DNA of 6,969 bases from Patescibacteria group bacterium (GTDB taxonomy: Bacteria; Patescibacteriota; Doudnabacteria; UBA920; 2-01-FULL-50-11), in contig JAMDAJ010000051.1 of the NCBI GenBank assembly GCA_023485925.1, positions 1,458 through 8,426 of the forward strand, given 5' to 3'. The position numbers and the translations under genes are program-made. This document shows, piece after piece, positions 5,462 through 6,969 of this stretch. Under the pieces are notes generated by a model. That model saw only the letters and a program-made list of their open reading frames with translations. It was not told the DNA's origin and made no database searches. Every line of letters starts with the position of its first letter. Within the stretch, counting starts at the first letter, position 1.

Positions 5462-6292
5462 CTAACAATGAAGGACCAGGAATCGGCCGCGGCCGGCCAG
5501 GTCTTTTATTATTTGGACAACCGCTGCGGGAAAGTCCCGGCGGCATTGCCGCTGTAGCAGCGGTGCGCTTTTGGGGTCAATCTCCAAGAAAATTTTAGCG
5601 TTGGCCGCTACGTGTGCGGAAAGTTGTGCCAAGAATTTTTTGTAGGTTTTCCAGTTAACGGTTCCGTCCGTGATTGCGATTCGGGGTTCAAAACGCAGGT
5701 TAGATTTGTGTTTTCCGTATTCATCGGCCGGCACATAGGGCAGGTTCGCCACGATAAAATCAAATTTTCCCGGCAGTTTATCGAACAGGTCGCTCTTGAC
5801 GAAGTTTATTTTAACACCGTGACGGCGGGAATTTTTTTTTGCGACTAAAAGCGCAGGCGCGGAAACATCGGAGGCGTGCAGGATAGCTGGTAGCTTGTGG
5901 CTGGTAGCTTGTAGGGCTTTGGCAAAGCTGATGATGATGCAGCCGGAACCAGTGCCGAGGTCGAGGATCTTTAACCTTTTGTCTGTATGCGTTGACAAAA
6001 TATTTTTTAAAGCCAGCTCAATCAGTCCTTCCGTTTCCGGGCGGGGGATAAGTACGCGCTGATCGACAAAAAATCTTAGGCCGAAAAAATCCTTATAGCC
6101 TAAGATGTAAGCGATCGGCTCGCTTTTTCGCCTCCTCCGAATCAACTTCAATACACTAGTGTATTGAGGTGGGGCTAATTTGTGTTCCGGGTGCGCGAAC
6201 AAAAACTCCTTCGGCTTTTTTAAAACATGCGCCAAAAGGAGTTCAATTTCGATGTCGCGGTACTGGTTTAAAATTTCGCCGACGGTCATCAC
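5462..6292 (-). CDS. prmC: Release factor glutamine N5-methyltransferase PrmC (HemK)
   Basis: This 276-residue enzyme transfers a methyl group from SAM to the glutamine of the GGQ motif of class-1 release factors in the cytoplasm, which speeds peptide release. An N-terminal helical release-factor-binding domain (about 1-75) leads into GLRFFVDQRVLIPRPETE (71-88), a family hallmark. The methyltransferase domain has the SAM-binding motif DLGTGSG (111-117), the acidic SDVS stretch (141-144), FVKSDLF (164-170), and the active-site motif NLPY (183-186). Most PrmC proteins have NPPY there; the catalytic-type Asn and the Tyr are kept, and the first Pro is Leu. FEPR (201-204) and the C-terminal AGRGRFLVLHC match the family ends. 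Length is normal. It overlaps prfA: GTG 6292 shares 4 bases with the prfA stop, while ATG 6289, the next codon, shares one; the start cannot be decided. Two odd repeats lie inside it (6148-6167 and 5886-5912). Confidence 0.95.
   Translation of the reverse strand: MMTVGEILNQYRDIEIELLLAHVLKKPKEFLFAHPEHKLAPPQYTSVLKLIRRRRKSEPIAYILGYKDFFGLRFFVDQRVLIPRPETEGLIELALKNILSTHTDKRLKILDLGTGSGCIIISFAKALQATSHKLPAILHASDVSAPALLVAKKNSRRHGVKINFVKSDLFDKLPGKFDFIVANLPYVPADEYGKHKSNLRFEPRIAITDGTVNWKTYKKFLAQLSAHVAANAKIFLEIDPKSAPLLQRQCRRDFPAAVVQIIKDLAGRGRFLVLHC
5474..5510 (+). terminator. Possible terminator of the rightward operon, inside the 3' end of prmC
   Basis: About 28 bases past the stop of the DsbA-like gene, GACC (5474-5477) can pair with GGTC (5500-5503), and inside it GGCC (5485-5488) pairs with GGCC (5495-5498). 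A T-rich tail, TTTTATTATTT, follows. The GC-rich core is the tandem CGGCCGCGGCCG. The stem is interrupted by an asymmetric internal loop, and the site overlaps prmC codons, so it may only be coding sequence that happens to fold. Confidence 0.3.
5886..5912. repeat. Short tandem duplication, 14-nt period, inside prmC
   Basis: GCTGGTAGCTTGT occurs at 5886-5898 and again, identically, at 5900-5912, separated by a single G. The period is 14, not a multiple of three, so the two copies are read in different frames: one gives the LQATS part and the other the HKLPA part of PrmC residues 127-136. It sits between the SAM motif I and the following acidic motif, where this PrmC looks about six residues longer than the E. 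coli enzyme as I recall it. Confidence 0.7.
6148..6167. repeat. Perfect 20-bp palindrome inside prmC
   Basis: TCAATACACTAGTGTATTGA is identical to its reverse complement, with SpeI-like ACTAGT at the centre. Allowing one mismatched pair it extends to 12 of 13 pairs over 6145-6170. It covers PrmC codons 42-49 (PQYTSVLK) in the N-terminal domain. Compared by memory with E. coli PrmC it adds no residues there, so it does not look like a simple insertion. It could be a protein-binding site, an mRNA hairpin, or one copy of a genome-wide palindrome. Confidence 0.8.
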
Positions 6293-6969
6293 TTATTTTC
6301 CGCGTAAGCCGCTCTTTTGAGTTCCAGGTCTTTTTCCTGCAGGGCCGCGATAAGCGGGTCGAGCTTGCCGTCCAAGACCAGCGGGATTTGGTTGAAATTT
6401 TGGTTTATACGGTGATCGGTGATGCGGTCCTGGGGAAAATTGTAGGTGCGGATCTTTTCACTTCGGTCGCCGGTGCCGATTTGGGAGCGGCGTTTTTGCG
6501 TGAGCGCCTTTTGTTTTTTCTCCAGCTCATAAGCATAAACCCTAGCGGTGATGACTTCCAGGGCTTTGGCGCGGTTTTGGATCTGGCTGCGTTCGTCTTG
6601 CGATTGCGCCGTGATGCCGGTCGGCAGATGGGTGATTTTGATGGCGGAGTAAGTAGTATTCACCGATTGCCCGCCGGCGCCGCGGGAGGTGGAAGTCTCG
6701 ATCTTCAAGTCCGAAGGTGCGATCTTGAAATCGCTTTCTTCAAGTTTCGGCAGCACCGCCACGGTGACTGTGGAGGTATGCACGCGGCCGGATTTTTCGG
6801 TTTCGGGTACCCGTTGCACTCGATGTACGCCCGATTCGAACTTTAAATGGCCGTAAGCCGGCCGCCCCTTGATTTCAAAAATTATTTCTTTGAACCCCCC
6901 CGCTTCGCTTTTGGATGAAGAAATAATGTGCGCTTTCCAACCTTGACCCTCGGCGTAGCGGAAATACAT
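6289..6969 (-). CDS. prfA: Peptide chain release factor 1 (RF1), N-terminus beyond right edge
   Basis: RF1 recognises UAA and UAG stop codons in the ribosomal A site and triggers hydrolysis of peptidyl-tRNA. The visible 226 residues are the C-terminal part. The first Met, at the very edge, is internal: MYFRYAEGQGW matches the 'MYxRYAE' stretch well inside RF1, so roughly 130 N-terminal residues are missing. Visible marks are HLKFESGVHRVQRVP, then the PxT stop-codon recognition tripeptide as PET (fragment residues 55-57), which separates RF1 from RF2 (SPF); the catalytic GGQ (99-101) in RGAGGQSVNTT; and the conserved GTGDRSEKIRTYNFPQDR and ITDHR (166-187). The residue after GGQ is Ser where E. 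coli has His. The gene ends in TGA, a codon RF1 itself does not read, so an RF2 is expected elsewhere in the genome. It overlaps prmC, whose product methylates Gln101 of this fragment, the usual prfA-prmC operon. Confidence 0.96.
   Translation of the reverse strand: MYFRYAEGQGWKAHIISSSKSEAGGFKEIIFEIKGRPAYGHLKFESGVHRVQRVPETEKSGRVHTSTVTVAVLPKLEESDFKIAPSDLKIETSTSRGAGGQSVNTTYSAIKITHLPTGITAQSQDERSQIQNRAKALEVITARVYAYELEKKQKALTQKRRSQIGTGDRSEKIRTYNFPQDRITDHRINQNFNQIPLVLDGKLDPLIAALQEKDLELKRAAYAENK

Noticed and set aside
6169..6846. 225-residue open frame on the plus strand
   Set aside because: It is antisense to prfA and the start of prmC, both certain genes; it resembles no protein I know and has no start signals.
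1..6969. CRISPR array, insertion sequence or attachment site
   Set aside because: I saw no regularly spaced repeats, transposase or integrase motifs, or terminal inverted repeats.

Overview
The window looks like chromosomal sequence from an uncultured bacterium, most likely a Patescibacteria/CPR (Parcubacteria-type) lineage. This placement is inference. It rests on small single-pass membrane proteins that resemble nothing familiar, on a large secreted protein with the 'VNxxCG ... WxCxGxxGG ... CxA' modules often met in such genomes, on weak or absent Shine-Dalgarno sites for most genes, and on a prfA-prmC pair whose PrmC carries NLPY instead of the usual NPPY. Three genes end in TGA where it can only be a stop, so the UGA=Gly code of Gracilibacteria/SR1 does not apply.

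Layout. Positions 1-395 (minus strand) hold the 5' part of a secreted protein of unknown function. It reads off the left edge and has a strong ribosome binding site and a probable promoter. An AT-rich divergent intergenic region (396-728) carries this promoter and, facing right, a good sigma-70-type promoter (614-643). From there a compact operon reads right: a small membrane-anchored protein (729-1259); a second membrane-anchored protein of similar plan, broken by a frameshift (1276-1870); a 912-residue secreted, cysteine-rich multidomain protein with a PA14 domain (1875-4613); and a membrane-tethered DsbA-family thiol oxidoreductase (4610-5446) whose GTG start overlaps the stop of the large gene. 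The right part reads left: prmC (5462-6292), preceded by and overlapping prfA (6289-6969), which is cut by the right edge.

How the genes work together. The left-hand operon reads as a cell-surface module. The large exported protein has more than 30 cysteines, and the translationally overlapping DsbA-like protein is the obvious candidate to form its disulfides. The two small single-pass proteins could be membrane-side partners or assembly factors; this is inferred only from gene order. The right-hand pair is a textbook functional couple: PrmC methylates the glutamine of the GGQ motif of the release factor RF1 encoded just upstream. The two units converge with only 15 bases between their stops. 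Most worth a second look are the surface-protein/DsbA operon, the frameshift, the NLPY motif, and two unusual repeats inside prmC: a perfect 20-bp palindrome and a 14-nt-period duplication.
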